From contig CAJUCO010000021.1 of NCBI GenBank assembly GCA_910585245.1, positions 1 through 42,005 of the forward strand: DNA of 42,005 nucleotides, in the 5' to 3' direction. Every line of letters starts with the position of its first letter. Position 1 is the stretch's first letter. Made by a program: the position numbers and the translations under genes. Positions 33,050 to 41,495 of the stretch are shown here, piece after piece. This DNA comes from an uncultured Oscillibacter sp. GTDB lineage: Bacteria > Bacillota > Clostridia > Oscillospirales > Oscillospiraceae. The notes under the pieces are model-generated. The model did no database searches. It was not told where the DNA came from and saw only the letters and a program-made list of their open reading frames with translations.

Positions 33050-34390
33050 ATGACCAAGAGGATACGGGCCTTTGTGGCGGCGCTGGCGCTGTGCGGGGTT
33101 CTCAGCGGCTGTAGTGGCTTTCACATGGAGTTCAATCCCGAAGCGCTCTACGCCCTTCCGGAGTTGCCCGCCAAGTACACGGAGCTAAACGCCCGCCTGA
33201 ACGCCATCCTGGAAGATGGCGCGGAATACGCCGCCCCTACCTCCGGGGCCAATATCCAGCCTGTCCAGCTGACGGATCTGGACGGGGACGGACAGCAAGA
33301 GGCGGTGGCCTTCTTCCGCAAGGCGGAGGACGAGAAGCCCCTGAAGATCTACATTTTCTCCGCCAAAGGGGACAGCTACGAGCGCTCCGCCGTCATCGAG
33401 GGCAGCGGCGCGTCGGTGTACAGCGTGGTTTACAGCGACTTAAACGGAGACGGACAGACGGAGCTGATCGTGGGTTGGCGGGTCAGCGCGGAGCTCCAGA
33501 CCCTGTCGGTTTACGCCCTGGCCCCCGGGGGGCCCCAGGAGCTTTTGCGCAGCGTCAGTTACGTCCGCTATGCCAGTATTGACCTGGACGGCGACGGCCT
33601 CCGGGAATTGGTGGTCCTCCACGCGGACGAGGAGGGCGGCGGGGCCGCGGATTGCTACGACTGGCAAAAAGGCGCGCTGGCGCTTCAATCCCCGGCCCGG
33701 ATCTCCGTCACCATGGCGGAGCTCAGCCAGCAGGGCCGGCTGACCGCCGGAACGTTGCAGGGGGGGACTCCCGCCCTTTTCGTCACCGGCGTCACGGAGC
33801 AGTCCGGCGCGGTGACGGATATTCTGGCGCTGCGAAACGGAGAGCTGACGAACATCGTTCTCTCCGAGGATACCGGCGTCTCCAGGGAGATCGCTCCCTT
33901 TTACAATCTCTATCCCATGGATGTCAACGGCGACGGATGGACGGAGGTTCCGGTCCCCGTCTCCTCCGGCGGGACCGCCCCCTTCCACCGGGTGGACTGG
34001 CGGTCCTTCGGCCTGGACGGCGTGGGGGAGACGGCGGAGAGCACCTATCACTGTGTGGAAGACGGCTGGTATCTCCAGCTTCCCAAGGCCTGGGTGGGCC
34101 GGGTGGAGGCGGAGCGCAGCGGCGCGGGGGGCGATGCCAGCGTCACGTTCTATGTGCTGAATGAGGACGGCGTCCGGGGCGGGGCCATTTTGCGGATCAC
34201 CGCCCTCACCGGCTCCGGCCGGGAGGTCCGGGCCACCCGGGGGAACCGCTTCCCCCTCAGCCGCCAGTCCGACGTTATCTACACCGCCGAGTTGCCGGAG
34301 ACCCCGCCCTGGGACCAGGCTATGACGGCGGAGGAGGTGCGGGCGGCCTTCAGCCTCATTGCCCGGGAGTGGATTCCGGGAGACTACTGA
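33050..34390 (+). CDS. Lipoprotein with FG-GAP-like/DxDGDG repeats
   Basis: A 446-residue exported lipoprotein. The signal peptide (MTKRIRAFVAALALCGVLSG) ends in a lipobox VLSGC with Cys21. The mature part has at least four Ca-binding-like repeats of the integrin FG-GAP type: DLDGDGQQE, DLNGDGQTE, DLDGDGLRE and DVNGDGWTE, spaced about 45-120 residues apart, suggesting a beta-propeller. The C-terminal part has YHCVEDGWYLQLP and ends in an alpha/beta region without a clear motif. The response regulator starts 29 bases downstream and the three genes likely form an operon, so the protein may be an extracytoplasmic accessory to the sensor kinase (inference). Confidence 0.85.
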   Translation: MTKRIRAFVAALALCGVLSGCSGFHMEFNPEALYALPELPAKYTELNARLNAILEDGAEYAAPTSGANIQPVQLTDLDGDGQQEAVAFFRKAEDEKPLKIYIFSAKGDSYERSAVIEGSGASVYSVVYSDLNGDGQTELIVGWRVSAELQTLSVYALAPGGPQELLRSVSYVRYASIDLDGDGLRELVVLHADEEGGGAADCYDWQKGALALQSPARISVTMAELSQQGRLTAGTLQGGTPALFVTGVTEQSGAVTDILALRNGELTNIVLSEDTGVSREIAPFYNLYPMDVNGDGWTEVPVPVSSGGTAPFHRVDWRSFGLDGVGETAESTYHCVEDGWYLQLPKAWVGRVEAERSGAGGDASVTFYVLNEDGVRGGAILRITALTGSGREVRATRGNRFPLSRQSDVIYTAELPETPPWDQAMTAEEVRAAFSLIAREWIPGDY

Positions 34391-34419
34391 GGCCAATACG
34401 ATGGAAAGGAACGAACAAG

Positions 34420-35109
34420 ATGAAAAAAGTATTGGTTTTGGAAGACGAGGCCAGCATTCGGGGCTTTATCGTCATCAATTTGCGCAGGGCCGGTTACGAT
34501 GTCATAGAGGCGGAGAGCGGCGAGGAGGCCCTGGAGCGCCTCCGGGAAAACCCGGACGCCAGAGTGGCCCTGTTAGACATCATGCTTCCCGGCATCGACG
34601 GCTTCGAGGTTTGCCGCCGCATCCGGGCCACCAATAGCCGCATCGGCATCATCATGCTCACCGCCCGGTCCCAGGAGATGGACAAGGTGACGGGTTTGAT
34701 GACCGGAGCGGACGACTACGTGACCAAGCCCTTCTCCCCGGCGGAGCTCACCGCCCGGGTAGACGCCCTGGTCCGCCGTTCCGGCGGGGAGGAGCCCCCC
34801 CAGGCCACCGGGGAGCTGAATCAGCCCCCCTTCCTTCTGAACACCCGAAACCGGACCCTGGAGAAAAACGGCCAGCGGATTAAGCTGACCCAGGTGGAGT
34901 ATTCCATCATGCGGGTCTTTATGGAAAACCCCGGGAAGGCCCTCTCCCGGGAGGAGATTCTGGACATGGTCTGGGGCCGGGACTACTTCGGGGAGCTGAA
35001 AATCGTGGATGTGAACATCCGCCGCCTCCGGCTGAAAATTGAGGACAACGTCCAGAACCCCGCCTATATCACCACCGTCTGGGGCTATGGCTATAAGTGG
35101 GGGCTGTGA
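34420..35109 (+). CDS. OmpR/PhoB-family response regulator
   Basis: A 229-residue regulator. The receiver domain has the acidic pocket (EDE, residues 8-10), phospho-acceptor Asp53 (LLDIMLPG), Thr81 and Lys103 (VTKPF). The C-terminal winged helix has LTQVEYSIMRVF, EEILDMVWGRDYFG and VDVNIRRLRLKIE, ending in the usual ITTVWGYGYKW. It should bind DNA as a dimer when phosphorylated by the downstream kinase. AAAGGA, 9 bases before ATG 34420, decides the start over an ATG 17 codons upstream. Confidence 0.95.
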   Translation: MKKVLVLEDEASIRGFIVINLRRAGYDVIEAESGEEALERLRENPDARVALLDIMLPGIDGFEVCRRIRATNSRIGIIMLTARSQEMDKVTGLMTGADDYVTKPFSPAELTARVDALVRRSGGEEPPQATGELNQPPFLLNTRNRTLEKNGQRIKLTQVEYSIMRVFMENPGKALSREEILDMVWGRDYFGELKIVDVNIRRLRLKIEDNVQNPAYITTVWGYGYKWGL

Positions 35110-35128
35110 CGGGATGGAGGCTCAGGTG

Positions 35129-36574
35129 ATGGAAAAGGAGCAGAGGTGGAAGTCCCTCCGGCTCCGGGGCCTCCGGCAGCGGTGGATTTTCAATTCCATC
35201 TTGCCCATTGCGGCGTTGCTGGCGTTGGTGGTGACCCTCTTTTCCGCAGGCGTGTCCAACTATTATTACGGCACCATGCAAAAAGGTCTGGAGACCCGGG
35301 CACAGGCCCTGGCCAACTCCTTCAACGAATATTTCATGGACAACGGGTTTAGCAGCTATTACCAAAAGGCCGTTCAGTCCGCCGAGAGTTTTGAGGACAA
35401 GAACCGCATCGAGCTTCAATTCATCGGGTCCAGCGGCCGCATCCAGGTTTCCACCTCCGGCCTGACGGCGGGAACCTACCCGGGCACCGACGACATCCTC
35501 CAGGTTCTCCAGGAGAACAAGGCGGCCCCCACCTCTTACCAGGGCCGGGATCTGGAGACGGGGGAGGAGATTTTGGCGGTGTCCTGTCCTCTGACGGTGA
35601 ACGGCCGGGTGGTGGGAGTCATGCGTTTGGTGACCTCCCTCCGGGCGGTGGACCGGCAGGTGATGGTGGCGGTGCTGGCCATTTTTCTCATTGCCCTGCT
35701 TTGTATGCTGCTGGTGGTATTTTCCAACCTCCTTTTTATCAACAATGTGGTGGAGCCGGTGGCGGTGGTGACGGAGGCGGCCAAACGCATCTCCGCCGGT
35801 AGCTACGGCACTCGGATTGAGAACAAATACTCCGACGAGCTGGGGGAGCTGGTGGACAACATCAACGATATGTCCTTAAAAATCAGCCAGAACGAGAAAA
35901 TGAAAAGCGAGTTCATCTCCTCCGTCTCCCACGAGCTCCGGACCCCCCTCACCGCCATCAACGGCTGGGGGGAGACCATCCTGGAGGATGGCCTTGCCGA
36001 TGATCCCGAGCAGCTGCGCCGGGGCATCCGGGTGATTGTCAACGAGTCCAGGCGGCTTTCCAATATGGTGGAGGAGCTTCTGGAGTTTTCCAAAATGGAG
36101 GACGGGCACTTCACCCTTCAAATTGAGGACGTGGATCTCCAGGCGGAACTGGAGGACGCCATTTTCACCTATCAGGAGCTGTTCCGTCAGGACGGCATCG
36201 CCCTGGAGTACCATCCCGGCGACGGGGACCTGCCCTTGATCCGGGGGGACTCGGAGCGGCTGAAGCAGGTCTTTTGCAATGTGCTGGATAACGCCGCCAA
36301 GCACGGCGGCGCGGGACGGCGCATCGCGGCCTCCATCGTTCAGGAGGGGAGCCATCAGGTGGTCCGCATCCGGGACTACGGTCCCGGCATTCCGGAGGAG
36401 GAGCTTCCCTTTGTGAAGCAAAAATTCTACAAGGGGACCTCCCGGGCCCGGGGCAGCGGCATCGGTCTTGCGGTGTGTGATGAAATCATCGGCCTCCACG
36501 GCGGGGCGTTTGCCATTGGCAACGCCGACGGCGGCGGGGCGGTGGTGACGATTCGCCTGCCGGTCCGGGCTTGA
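35129..36574 (+). CDS. Sensor histidine kinase
   Basis: A 481-residue membrane kinase: helix 1 (about residues 23-43), an extracellular sensor domain of PhoR/Cache-like size (about 44-175), helix 2 (about 177-203), a HAMP linker (EPVAVVTEAAKRISAGSYGTR), HisKA with His268 (SVSHELRTPLTAINGWGE), and HATPase with NVLDNAAKHGG, DYGPGIPEEELPFV and SGIGLAVCDEI. All kinase boxes are intact. GGAGG 8 bases before ATG 35129 is the better start; ATG 35114 has none. It pairs with the OmpR regulator just upstream. The signal is unknown; envelope state is a guess from the lipoprotein partner. Confidence 0.93.
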   Translation: MEKEQRWKSLRLRGLRQRWIFNSILPIAALLALVVTLFSAGVSNYYYGTMQKGLETRAQALANSFNEYFMDNGFSSYYQKAVQSAESFEDKNRIELQFIGSSGRIQVSTSGLTAGTYPGTDDILQVLQENKAAPTSYQGRDLETGEEILAVSCPLTVNGRVVGVMRLVTSLRAVDRQVMVAVLAIFLIALLCMLLVVFSNLLFINNVVEPVAVVTEAAKRISAGSYGTRIENKYSDELGELVDNINDMSLKISQNEKMKSEFISSVSHELRTPLTAINGWGETILEDGLADDPEQLRRGIRVIVNESRRLSNMVEELLEFSKMEDGHFTLQIEDVDLQAELEDAIFTYQELFRQDGIALEYHPGDGDLPLIRGDSERLKQVFCNVLDNAAKHGGAGRRIAASIVQEGSHQVVRIRDYGPGIPEEELPFVKQKFYKGTSRARGSGIGLAVCDEIIGLHGGAFAIGNADGGGAVVTIRLPVRA

Positions 36575-36599
36575 CGGAGAAAAGGGCGTCTGGCAAAAT
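36571..36599 (+). promoter_or_regulatory. Possible promoter of the DUF1385-prmC genes
   Basis: TTGACG (36571-36576, overlapping the kinase stop), 17-bp spacer, CAAAAT (36594-36599). Confidence 0.4.
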
Positions 36600-36626
36600 T
36601 TTTGCGCACATTAGAAAGGAAATTTC

Positions 36627-37601
36627 ATGGCAGAAGAAAACAAATCCTGCGCCTTCCGCACCAGCATCGGCGGGCAGGCGCTGATCGAGGGCATTTTGAT
36701 GCGGGGCCCGGAGAAGCAGGCCATCGTGGTCCGGGATCAGGAGGGAAAATTGGTGGAGAAGGTGGAGCCTCTCCGCTTTATCAAGGACCGGTATCCCATT
36801 TTGGGGGTTCCCCTGATTCGGGGAACGGTGAACTTTCTGGACTCCATGGTCAACGGCGTCAAGGCGCTGATGTACTCCGCCGATTTCTATCCCGAGGAGG
36901 AGGCGGCTAAGCCCTCTAAATTCGAGCTGTGGCTAGAGGAGCACCTACCGGCCAAAAAGCTGGAGAGCGCCGTGGTGGCCCTGGCGGTGACGCTGGGGGT
37001 GGGGATGTCCGTGTTTCTCTTCATGGTGCTGCCCACCCTGCTTACCGGAGGGATTTTGCACTTTTTCCCCGGCTTCCCCCTCTGGGGGCGGAACCTGGTG
37101 GAGGGACTTTTGAAGGTGGTCATTTTCTTGGCCTATCTGATACTCTGCTCTAAGCAAAAGGATATCTACCGGGTCTTTCAGTACCACGGGGCGGAGCACA
37201 AGACGATTTTCTGCTATGAGGCGGGGTTGCCTTTGACGGTGGAGAACGTCCGGGCCCAGCCCCGGCACCATCCCCGGTGCGGCACCAGTTTTCTGTTTGT
37301 GGTCATTGTGGTGTCCATCCTGTTTTCCAGCGTTTTCTTCGGCATCTGGCCCGTCACCAACCCCTGGCTGCGGACGGCGGTGCATCTGCTGCTGCTGCCC
37401 CTGGTGGTGGGGGTGACCTATGAGTTTAACCGCTGGGTGGGGCGGCACGTGCAGGAGAGCCTCCTGGCGAAAATCCTGACGGCCCCGGGCCTGTGGATGC
37501 AGAACTTCACCACCAACGAGCCGGAGGACGGCATGATCGAGTGCGCCATCCGGTCCCTGGAGCTGGTGCTGCCCAGTGAGAAGGGCAAGGACGCATGGTG
37601 A
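36627..37601 (+). CDS. DUF1385 family membrane protein
   Basis: A 324-residue protein of the conserved DUF1385 family. The hallmark N terminus GGQALIEGILMRGPEKQAIVV is followed by membrane helices (about residues 120-165, 205-260) and the block FQYHGAEHKTIFCYEAG, which has the family's His/Glu-rich AEHK motif, then RHHPRCGTSFLF. Biochemical function is not established. In Clostridia it is typically encoded next to rpmE, prmC and prfA; here prmC follows. AAAGGAAATTTC precedes the ATG. No rpmE or prfA is in the window. Confidence 0.93.
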   Translation: MAEENKSCAFRTSIGGQALIEGILMRGPEKQAIVVRDQEGKLVEKVEPLRFIKDRYPILGVPLIRGTVNFLDSMVNGVKALMYSADFYPEEEAAKPSKFELWLEEHLPAKKLESAVVALAVTLGVGMSVFLFMVLPTLLTGGILHFFPGFPLWGRNLVEGLLKVVIFLAYLILCSKQKDIYRVFQYHGAEHKTIFCYEAGLPLTVENVRAQPRHHPRCGTSFLFVVIVVSILFSSVFFGIWPVTNPWLRTAVHLLLLPLVVGVTYEFNRWVGRHVQESLLAKILTAPGLWMQNFTTNEPEDGMIECAIRSLELVLPSEKGKDAW

Positions 37602-37737
37602 GCGGGGGGAGAAATTTCCCCTGAGCCTGTTTGTCCGCCGGCGGGGCGGCGTCTGGGAGACGGACGGCAGGGAGCCGGAGGGCAGGTACGCCTATGGCCG
37701 CTTTGCGGAGGAAGCGCCGGGGAAAGAGAAATCCTGA
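37576..37737 (+). CDS. Possible small ORF between DUF1385 gene and prmC (53 aa)
   Basis: The frame runs from a GTG inside the end of the DUF1385 gene to a TGA at 37735-37737, about 48 bases before the prmC start. The product contains KFPLSLFVRRRGGVWETDGR and ends EEAPGKEKS. Its codons have the same strong G/C third-position bias as neighbouring genes and the predicted peptide is rich in charged residues. No convincing ribosome site is seen, and the start could lie elsewhere, so treat it as tentative. I do not recognise the product. Confidence 0.35.
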   Translation: MRRARTHGERGEKFPLSLFVRRRGGVWETDGREPEGRYAYGRFAEEAPGKEKS

Positions 37738-37784
37738 GGGGGCCTTTCGGTTTCCGGCGGTCAACAACAAAAGAGGTGAGGACG

Positions 37785-38651
37785 ATGGCCATAACCTACA
37801 ACGACTTATATCTGGATGTCCGCCGCCAGCTCCGGGAGAGCGGCGTGGAGGCCTCCACCCTGGAGGCCCGGGAGCTGGTGTGCTTTGGCACCGGCAAGAG
37901 CCGGGAGGAGCTCCAGCGGGACAGCCGCCTCTACGCCTCCCCGGAGCGGGAGGAGCAGGTCCGGCGGCTGGTGGAGCGGCGCATGGCCGGAGAGCCGGTG
38001 GCCTATCTCATCGGCGAGTGGGAGTTCTATGGCCTCCCTCTGGATATCTCCCAGGATGTGCTCATCCCCCGCTCTGACACCGAAGTGCTGGCGGAGCAAG
38101 CCCTTGCCTACATACGGCAGCTGGGGGAGTGCCGGGTGCTGGACCTTTGCGCCGGAAGCGGCTGCGTGGGTCTGGCCATTGCCTCCCAGGCCCCCCAGGC
38201 CCGGGTGATTTTGGGGGAGATTGACGACAGCGCCCTGAAAATCTGCCGCCAGAACATCCGGCGCAACGGCCTTTCCAGCCGGGTGATGCCCATTCAGACA
38301 AACGCCCTGGAAAAACCCCCGCGGTCTCTGGGGGAGTTCCAGTGCATCGTCTGCAATCCGCCCTATATCCCCACCGGCGACATCTCCGGACTGGAGGTCT
38401 CCGTCCGGGATTACGAGCCTCATCTGGCTCTGGATGGGGGGAAAGACGGGTTGAACTTTTATCGCGCCGTCACCGGGCACTGGCGGGAGTCCCTGGTCCC
38501 CGGCGGGCGGCTCTATTTCGAGGTTGGAATCGGGCAGGCGGACCCGGTGCTCCGGCTGATGCGCAGCCAGGGCTTTGGGGACTTGCAGGTGATCAAGGAC
38601 CATCATAAAATTCCAAGAGTGGTGCTGGGCGCCCTCTGCCAGGAGATTTAG
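37785..38651 (+). CDS. prmC: Peptide chain release factor N5-glutamine methyltransferase
   Basis: A 288-residue SAM-dependent methyltransferase that modifies the GGQ glutamine of release factors RF1/RF2. It has an N-terminal helical domain, then VLDLCAGSGCVGLAIA (SAM-binding motif I) and the catalytic NPPYI (Asn191), both diagnostic, and IPRSDTEVLAE before motif I. AGAGGTGAGG precedes ATG 37785; the nearby GTG 37776 overlaps that site. The PspC-like gene follows 10 bases after the stop. Confidence 0.96.
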   Translation: MAITYNDLYLDVRRQLRESGVEASTLEARELVCFGTGKSREELQRDSRLYASPEREEQVRRLVERRMAGEPVAYLIGEWEFYGLPLDISQDVLIPRSDTEVLAEQALAYIRQLGECRVLDLCAGSGCVGLAIASQAPQARVILGEIDDSALKICRQNIRRNGLSSRVMPIQTNALEKPPRSLGEFQCIVCNPPYIPTGDISGLEVSVRDYEPHLALDGGKDGLNFYRAVTGHWRESLVPGGRLYFEVGIGQADPVLRLMRSQGFGDLQVIKDHHKIPRVVLGALCQEI

Positions 38652-38661
38652 GAGGAATATT

Positions 38662-38856
38662 ATGGAAAAGCGACTCTACAAAATCGGTCAGGGCAAAATG
38701 GTGGACGGCGTTTGCGGCGGCATCGCCCAGTATTTCGGTCTGGACCCCACCCTGGTGCGGCTGGCCTGGATTGTCTTCACCGCCATGGGTTGCAGCGGCA
38801 TCATCGCCTATATCCTCTGCGCCGCCATCTTCCCCCGGGAACCGGAAGAATACTGA
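38662..38856 (+). CDS. PspC domain protein
   Basis: A 64-residue membrane protein with the compact PspC fold: KRLYKIGQGKMVDGVCGGIA at the start, YFGLDPTLVRLAWIVFTAMG and a second hydrophobic helix (IIAYILCAAIFP). The GVCGGIA and LDPTLVR motifs are typical. PspC proteins take part in membrane-stress responses in other bacteria; many short Firmicute copies have no studied role. AGGAGGAAT precedes the ATG. 38857-39099 holds no gene I can support; a 55-codon frame at 38856 is discussed and rejected. Confidence 0.9.
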   Translation: MEKRLYKIGQGKMVDGVCGGIAQYFGLDPTLVRLAWIVFTAMGCSGIIAYILCAAIFPREPEEY

Positions 38857-39099
38857 TGGATAAGGCCCGGTCCGGCGTCCTGTCTTCGGGAAAGACAGCG
38901 GGTGAACACGCCCATGGAAAGACCGCGGCCTTCAAGCAAAGAGGAGCGTTCCAGACAGGGAAACGGCTGGTTGCAGGCTTGGAAAGCAAGCGGATTGAGC
39001 AGCCGTCTGGAGAATTACTTTAAAATTGAGGACGCGGTTTTTGTGGCCCTCAAGTAAAATTACCATTTAAAGGATAGAATCATTTGGGAGGAGATCAGC

Positions 39100-40215
39100 A
39101 TGGCAAAGGAAAAAGCGCCCCTGCCCACGGCGGCTCCGGCGGCGGACAAGAAAAAGGCCATTGACAGCGCCATGAGCCAGATTGAGAAAATGTACGGCAA
39201 AGGCTCCATCATGCGCCTGGGGGACCGGACGGCCCTGAACGTGGAGTTCATCCCCACCGGGTCCCTGGCGCTGGACGTGGCCCTGGGCATTGGCGGGCTC
39301 CCCAAGGGGCGGATCATTGAGATTTACGGGCCGGAATCCTCCGGCAAGACCACCCTGGCGCTCCACGTGGTGGCCGAGGCCCAGAAGGGTGGGGGCGAGG
39401 TGGCCTTCGTGGACGCGGAGCACGCCCTGGACCCCACCTATGCCCGGGCCCTGGGGGTGAAGGTGGAAGATCTTCTGATTTCCCAGCCCGACACCGGCGA
39501 GCAGGCCCTGGAAATCACCGAGGCTCTGGTTCGCTCCGGCGCCATTGACGTTATTGTGGTGGACTCCGTGGCCGCCCTGGTGCCCCGGGCGGAGATCGAG
39601 GGGGAGATGGGAGACAGCTACGTGGGTCTCCACGCCCGGCTGATGAGTCAGGCCCTTCGGAAGCTCACCGGCGCCATCGGAAAAACCAATACCATTGTCA
39701 TTTTCATCAACCAGCTCCGGGAAAAGGTGGGCGTCATGTACGGCAATCCGGAGGTGACCACCGGCGGCCGGGCGCTGAAATTCTACGCGTCTGTCCGCAT
39801 CGACGTGCGCCGGGTGGAGGCCATTAAAAACGGCAGCGAGATCATCGGCAACCGGACAAGGGCCAAGGTGGTGAAAAACAAAATGGCGCCCCCCTTCCGG
39901 GAGGCGGAGTTCGACATCATGTACGGCGAGGGTATCATCCGGGAGAGCGAGCTCATCGACCTGGGGGTGAAGCTGGACCTGGTCCAAAAGGCGGGCTCCT
40001 GGTTCTCCATGGGAGAGACCCGCATTGGCCAGGGCCGGGAGGCAGCGAAGAAGTACCTCCAGGAAAACCCGGAGATCCGGGACCGGCTGGAGGCGGACAT
40101 CCGCAAGAATTTCGACAAGCTCATGAGCAACCAGGCCCGGGCCGCCGCCAAGGCCGCCGGACGGGCGGTAGACGTCAGCGCCGACGACTTCGACGACTCC
40201 GGCGAATCCAACTGA
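39100..40215 (+). CDS. recA: Recombinase RecA
   Basis: A 371-residue RecA. Walker A GPESSGKTT (residues 77-85), the family stretch PKGRIIEIYG and FVDAEHALDP, Walker B VIVVDSVAAL, and the loop region NQLREKVGVMYGNPEVTTGG are complete. It forms filaments on single-stranded DNA for recombination and repair and drives LexA cleavage. The N terminus carries an Ala/Pro/Lys-rich extension of about 15 residues. GGGAGGAG precedes the ATG. I do not see a clear LexA (SOS) box upstream. recX follows 2 bases after the stop. Confidence 0.98.
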   Translation: MAKEKAPLPTAAPAADKKKAIDSAMSQIEKMYGKGSIMRLGDRTALNVEFIPTGSLALDVALGIGGLPKGRIIEIYGPESSGKTTLALHVVAEAQKGGGEVAFVDAEHALDPTYARALGVKVEDLLISQPDTGEQALEITEALVRSGAIDVIVVDSVAALVPRAEIEGEMGDSYVGLHARLMSQALRKLTGAIGKTNTIVIFINQLREKVGVMYGNPEVTTGGRALKFYASVRIDVRRVEAIKNGSEIIGNRTRAKVVKNKMAPPFREAEFDIMYGEGIIRESELIDLGVKLDLVQKAGSWFSMGETRIGQGREAAKKYLQENPEIRDRLEADIRKNFDKLMSNQARAAAKAAGRAVDVSADDFDDSGESN

Positions 40216-40217
40216 CC

Positions 40218-40838
40218 ATGCGGATTCAGCGGATTGAGGCGTCCAAGCACAAAAAAGGCCGCGTCCTGGTCTTTCTGGAGGACGGGGTCTGTCTGAAAAT
40301 CACGGAGCAGGAGCTGCTGGACTTCGGCCTCCGCTCCGGGGACGAGCTGGACGAGGCGGCCCTGGGCCGCTTGAAGGAGGCCGCCGGTGTTTCCAACACC
40401 CGGGCGGCGGCGGCGGATCTCATCGGAAAGCGGGCCATGAGCCGCCGGGACCTGGAGCGAAAGCTCCAGGAGAAGGGGGCCAGCGAGGCGGAGGCCCGTT
40501 ACGCCACCGAATGGCTGGAGGCTATTGGGGCTTTGAACGACGCGGAGTATGCCGCCGCCCTGGTCCGGCACTATTCCCGGCTGGGCTACGGCCCCGCCCG
40601 GGTGCGGGAGAAGCTCTATGAAAAGGGGGTTCCCCGGGAGCTGTGGGAGGACGCCCTGGAGGAACTTCCCGAGGACGGCGGGCAGGTGGAGGCGTTTCTC
40701 CGGAGCAAGCTCCGGGGCCGGACGCCGGACGAGAAGGAGAAGCGGAGGTTGACCAACGCCTTGCTGCGCCGGGGGTTTCCCTGGGGGGAGGTTCGGGCCG
40801 CCTGGAGGCGGCTAGGGGAGGAGTTACAAGAGGACTAG
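40218..40838 (+). CDS. recX: RecA regulator RecX
   Basis: A 206-residue protein of the RecX family with three helical repeats: KRAMSRRDLERKLQEKG, YSRLGYGPARVREKLYEKG, and NALLRRGFPWGEVRAAWRR. RecX binds RecA filaments and limits their activity. It starts 2 bases after recA stops, so the two are almost certainly co-transcribed and coupled. Its stop lies within a short AAGAGG/CCTCTT hairpin, the first of a chain of dyads. Confidence 0.93.
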   Translation: MRIQRIEASKHKKGRVLVFLEDGVCLKITEQELLDFGLRSGDELDEAALGRLKEAAGVSNTRAAAADLIGKRAMSRRDLERKLQEKGASEAEARYATEWLEAIGALNDAEYAAALVRHYSRLGYGPARVREKLYEKGVPRELWEDALEELPEDGGQVEAFLRSKLRGRTPDEKEKRRLTNALLRRGFPWGEVRAAWRRLGEELQED

Positions 40839-40991
40839 TGCCTCTTGGCTCCTGGGTCTCCCCGTTGGGGGAGGTTGTACTCGCCCTTCGGGCGGGGGCG
40901 GATTTCAGCCATGAAGATGGCTGGTGCAATGCACCCCCCATTTTCTCTTTTTCTTCCAGAAGAAAAAGAGAAAACGGGCCGTGCACGGTCC
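40828..40991 (+). repeat. Chain of seven closely spaced dyads after recX
   Basis: In order: AAGAGG/CCTCTT (40828-40846), CTCCCC/GGGGAG (40858-40873), CGCCC/GGGCG (40882-40894), GCCAT/ATGGC (40908-40921), GGTGCA/TGCACC (40923-40935), a perfect 15-bp stem with loop CCAG (40941-40974), and the near-palindrome GGGCCGTGCACGGTCC (40976-40991). The first or last may terminate recA-recX. 40992-41171 has no gene I can support. Confidence 0.75.
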
Positions 40992-41009
40992 AAAAGAGAA
41001 AAAGAAGTA
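40992..41009 (+). repeat. Left arm of an 18-bp inverted repeat around the XRE module
   Basis: AAAAGAGAAAAAGAAGTA, whose exact complement stands at 41976-41993. A third related purine tract is part of the 15-bp stem at 40960-40974. Confidence 0.8.
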
Positions 41010-41171
41010 TACGCCCTGCGGGGGACGAGGGGCGCGGAGGAGCTGCTTCCGCTGGGTACGCAAGTCTCCAGTCCGCGGCGTGGTGCGGGCGGGGGTTTTG
41101 GTGGTTGATGCAAGGCCTGTTCTCCCTTCCTCGCTGCCGCTAATCTGGCGGGTGGGGAAGACTTCCGGTGC

Positions 41172-41417
41172 TTACTGAGACATGAGCTCCGCCATGAGCT
41201 GCGCGCCAAAGCGCACGCCGGTGTAAAAAGACTGCTCTGCTTGCTTGTCCGCGAGAGCTTCGATGCTGGGCTTTAACGCCTCCGCAATCCTTTCCTCTAC
41301 GGCCCGGAGCTGCGTCGCGATTTTCCGCTCTTCCTCACAGTGGGGCTCGTCCAGGCTGGACAACGTTCCAAGCATGAGAGGACTGTCATGATAAATACCA
41401 TATAGAATGTTGGACAT
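41172..41417 (-). CDS. Small DUF6809-like protein
   Basis: An 81-residue, mostly helical protein (DEPHCEEERKIATQLRAVEE, then SFYTGVRFGAQLMAELMSQ). The end motif F-x-x-G-x-R-x-G-A-x-L-M is like that of small DUF6809-type proteins found near XRE regulators in Firmicutes; I am moderately sure of this family. No function is known. It is divergent from the XRE gene and has a near-consensus promoter at 41458-41486 that overlaps the probable operator, so it is likely the regulator's target. Confidence 0.65.
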   Translation of the reverse strand: MSNILYGIYHDSPLMLGTLSSLDEPHCEEERKIATQLRAVEERIAEALKPSIEALADKQAEQSFYTGVRFGAQLMAELMSQ

Positions 41418-41446
41418 AATATTTTCCTTCCCAAAAAACTATCTGT

Positions 41447-41467
41447 GTGTTACGATGATGATAACAC
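41447..41467 (-). promoter_or_regulatory. Operator dyad between the XRE gene and its divergent neighbour
   Basis: GTGTTA-9 bases-TAACAC, with a further GTGTGTTG at about 41475. It covers the -10 of the minus-strand promoter. Repression by the adjacent XRE protein is inferred. Confidence 0.55.
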
Positions 41468-41486
41468 GCAATTAGTGTGTTGTCAA
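41458..41486 (-). promoter_or_regulatory. Promoter of the DUF6809-like gene
   Basis: Minus-strand TTGACA (41481-41486), 17-bp spacer, TATCAT (41458-41463), about 40 bases before the ATG. Confidence 0.75.
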
Positions 41487-41495
41487 GAGGGTTCT

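Noticed and set aside
38856..39023. 55-codon frame whose ATG overlaps the PspC stop (TGATG)
   Set aside because: Codon third positions are much less G/C-rich than in neighbouring genes, there is no good ribosome site, and the peptide is low in structure; chance frame more likely.
39001..39099. LexA/SOS box in front of recA
   Set aside because: I searched for GAAC-N4-GTTC-type and CGAACRNRYGTTYC-like dyads and saw none; no claim about SOS control can be made from this sequence.
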